Shown: positions 62,803 to 64,000 of the stretch, in pieces | How positions within the stretch are numbered: position 1 is the stretch's first letter | Layout of the letters: each line of letters begins with the position of its first letter | DNA from: CAMCTV01 sp964420985 | GTDB lineage: Bacteria; Bacteroidota; Bacteroidia; Flavobacteriales_D; Sanyastnellaceae | Length of the DNA: 64,000 bases | Reading direction: 5' to 3' | Assembly: GCA_964420985.1 (NCBI GenBank) | Contig: CAYQUT010000013.1 | Span: forward strand, 3,824 to 67,823 | Position numbers and translations under genes: made by a program | The notes under the pieces: model-generated | Told to the model about the DNA's origin: nothing | Seen by the model: only the letters and a program-made list of their open reading frames with translations | Database searches by the model: none

Positions 62803-63864
62803 ATGGCCAGAAGAATTTTGATAACCGGCGGCGCGGGCTTCATTGGATCGCATGTAGTGAGAAGAATGGTAAACAATCATCCCACTGACACCATCTTTAA
62901 TCTTGATGCGTTGACTTATGCCGGCAATTTGATGTCATTGACAGATGTTCAAACAGCATCCAATTATCAATTCATCAAGGGAGACATCTGTGATGAAACG
63001 TTTATACTGAAAACAGTACTGGATAACAAAATCACGCATATCATCCATTTGGCCGCCGAGAGCCATGTTGACCGTTCCATTCATGATCCATTGGCATTTA
63101 TCAAAACCAACGTTCTGGGAACTGCCAATTTACTCAATGCCGCACGCGTTGCATGGAAAGACAACATGGAAGGAAAAATGTTCTATCACGTTTCCACAGA
63201 TGAAGTTTTTGGTGCGTTGGGAGAGGAAGGTAAATTTTCTGAGGCTACACCCTATGACCCACATAGCCCATACTCTGCATCCAAGGCCTCCAGTGACCAC
63301 CTGGTTCGTGCTTACCACGATACCTACGGCATGCCCATTGTCATTAGCAACTGTTCCAACAATTATGGCACCCACCAATTTCCGGAAAAGTTGATTCCAT
63401 TGGTCATCAATAACATCTTGAACAAAAAACCATTGCCCATCTATGGCAAAGGCGAAAATGTCCGAGATTGGTTGTGGGTGGAAGATCATGCCAGAGCCAT
63501 TGAAACCATCCTTGAAAAAGGTAAAAATGGTCAAACCTATTGTGTGGGTGGCAACAATGAATGGAAGAATATTGATTTGGTAAAATTGATTTGTAAGACA
63601 ACGGATGAATTGTTGGGCCGTCCTTCAGGAGATGCTGAGCAATTGATTACTCACGTGACAGATCGCCTCGGGCATGATCACCGTTATGCCATTGATGCAA
63701 CAAAATTAGAATCTGAATTGGATTGGCATCCCACGCAAGATTTCACGCAAGCCCTCAAAGAAACCATTGAGTGGTATCTCACACAAAGAGAATGGGTTGA
63801 AGCAGTAACAAGCGGAGAGTATCAGCGCTTTTATGCGCAGAATTATGTGAACAGTTCAGAGTAG
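62803..63864 (+). CDS. rfbB: dTDP-glucose 4,6-dehydratase
   Basis: The product is 353 residues. GGAGFIGSHVVRRMV binds NAD; the catalytic set is STDEVFG (Thr132, Asp133, Glu134) and Tyr157/Lys161 in PYSASKASSDHLVRAYH, the RmlB signature. It makes dTDP-4-keto-6-deoxyglucose, the first step to dTDP-rhamnose and related sugars. The other rml genes are not within the window. It starts three bases after the TonB receptor stop, which suggests co-transcription. Confidence 0.95.
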   Translation: MARRILITGGAGFIGSHVVRRMVNNHPTDTIFNLDALTYAGNLMSLTDVQTASNYQFIKGDICDETFILKTVLDNKITHIIHLAAESHVDRSIHDPLAFIKTNVLGTANLLNAARVAWKDNMEGKMFYHVSTDEVFGALGEEGKFSEATPYDPHSPYSASKASSDHLVRAYHDTYGMPIVISNCSNNYGTHQFPEKLIPLVINNILNKKPLPIYGKGENVRDWLWVEDHARAIETILEKGKNGQTYCVGGNNEWKNIDLVKLICKTTDELLGRPSGDAEQLITHVTDRLGHDHRYAIDATKLESELDWHPTQDFTQALKETIEWYLTQREWVEAVTSGEYQRFYAQNYVNSSE

Positions 63865-63959
63865 AGAGTAGGCAGTATCTAAAGTTATCACTTTGCTCTT
63901 TGGGCAATCTTAGGGAGCTCTGCGTTTTGTGTTTTATTATAACCGTACAAACCACCCCT

Positions 63960-63985
63960 GCCCAGACAGCATAGCTCGTCTGGGC
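63960..63985. repeat. GC-rich inverted repeat at the window edge
   Basis: GCCCAGAC / GTCTGGGC, a perfect 8-bp stem around a 10-base loop, is set in C-rich sequence unlike the AT-rich surroundings. It follows a 95-base gene-free stretch after rfbB that shows no other signal apart from AGAGAGTAGGCAGTA-like text. It may be the start of a dispersed repeat cut by the window end. Confidence 0.4.
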
Positions 63986-64000
63986 CCGTCCCTGTCCCGA

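Noticed and set aside
1..64000. CRISPR array, insertion sequence, prophage or integrative element
   Set aside because: No direct repeat series, transposase, integrase or phage gene was found; gene density and style are uniform except for the right edge.

Overview
The window is chromosomal DNA of a free-living member of the Bacteroidota, most likely order Flavobacteriales. Evidence for this: several exported proteins end in type IX secretion (T9SS) sorting domains; there are two TonB-dependent receptors, a PNGase F-like enzyme and an S46 dipeptidyl peptidase; promoters have the TAnnTTTG -7 box; and Shine-Dalgarno sites are generally absent. The DNA is moderately AT-rich and very densely coded. 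No gene-free stretch exceeds about 150 bases. I saw no insertion sequence, integrase, prophage or CRISPR array.

Layout. 1-7.5 kb: the tail of one T9SS protein, tRNA-Ser(GGA), a second T9SS protein, a PspC/DUF2851 pair on the minus strand, and a 1153-residue PNGase F-like T9SS protein. 7.5-12.5 kb, minus strand: YceI, pirin, a Crp/Fnr regulator, an S4 RNA-binding protein and a TonB receptor. 12.5-18.3 kb, plus strand: a cytochrome c maturation operon ccmB-C-D-E-F plus a small exported protein. 18.3-21.4 kb: oxyR and a YwqK-repeat protein. 21.4-30.3 kb, minus strand: a ten-gene sulfur operon. 30.4-34.8 kb, minus strand: an S46 peptidase, an envelope protein and a subtilase. 34.9-40.4 kb: SRPBCC protein, smpB, aat, Nudix hydrolase, then an ECF sigma factor, its likely anti-sigma factor and a PDZ protein. 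40.4-44.4 kb, minus strand: yigZ, a small unknown gene, a WbpM/CapD-type dehydratase and thiolase. 44.5-56.6 kb: a 1492-residue unknown exported protein, convergent with a TamB-like protein, Ppx/GppA and an ABC-2 exporter. 56.7-63.9 kb, plus strand: nucleotide-sugar genes (ugd, UXS-like, WbpD-like, TviB/WbpO-like, rfbB) with a TonB receptor inserted.

The most interesting system is the sulfur operon (21423-30321). It encodes, in transcription order, a TauE/SafE exporter, a CstB-like MBL-rhodanese, a rhodanese, a universal stress protein, two YeeE/YedE half-transporters, a TsdA-like diheme cytochrome c, a SoxB-like metallophosphoesterase, an exported DsrE-like protein and an outer-membrane porin. 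The genes are almost all within 20 bases of each other or overlap by one base. A perfect TGTAAC-N4-GTTACA dyad lies upstream. This looks like a non-canonical thiosulfate/persulfide oxidation unit that lacks SoxYZ, SoxXA and SoxCD locally. The nearby ccm operon could mature its cytochrome. Its CcmE carries CxxxY in place of the usual heme-binding HxxxY, and no ccmG or ccmH is present, as in the variant known as System I*.

Other points worth a look: the PNGase F fold is split by about 500 residues including a LamG domain; a four-half-site operator lies between aat and the Nudix gene; the anti-sigma factor appears fused to a TonB-C-like domain; and several -7 boxes sit 4-6 bases before the start codon, suggesting leaderless mRNAs.
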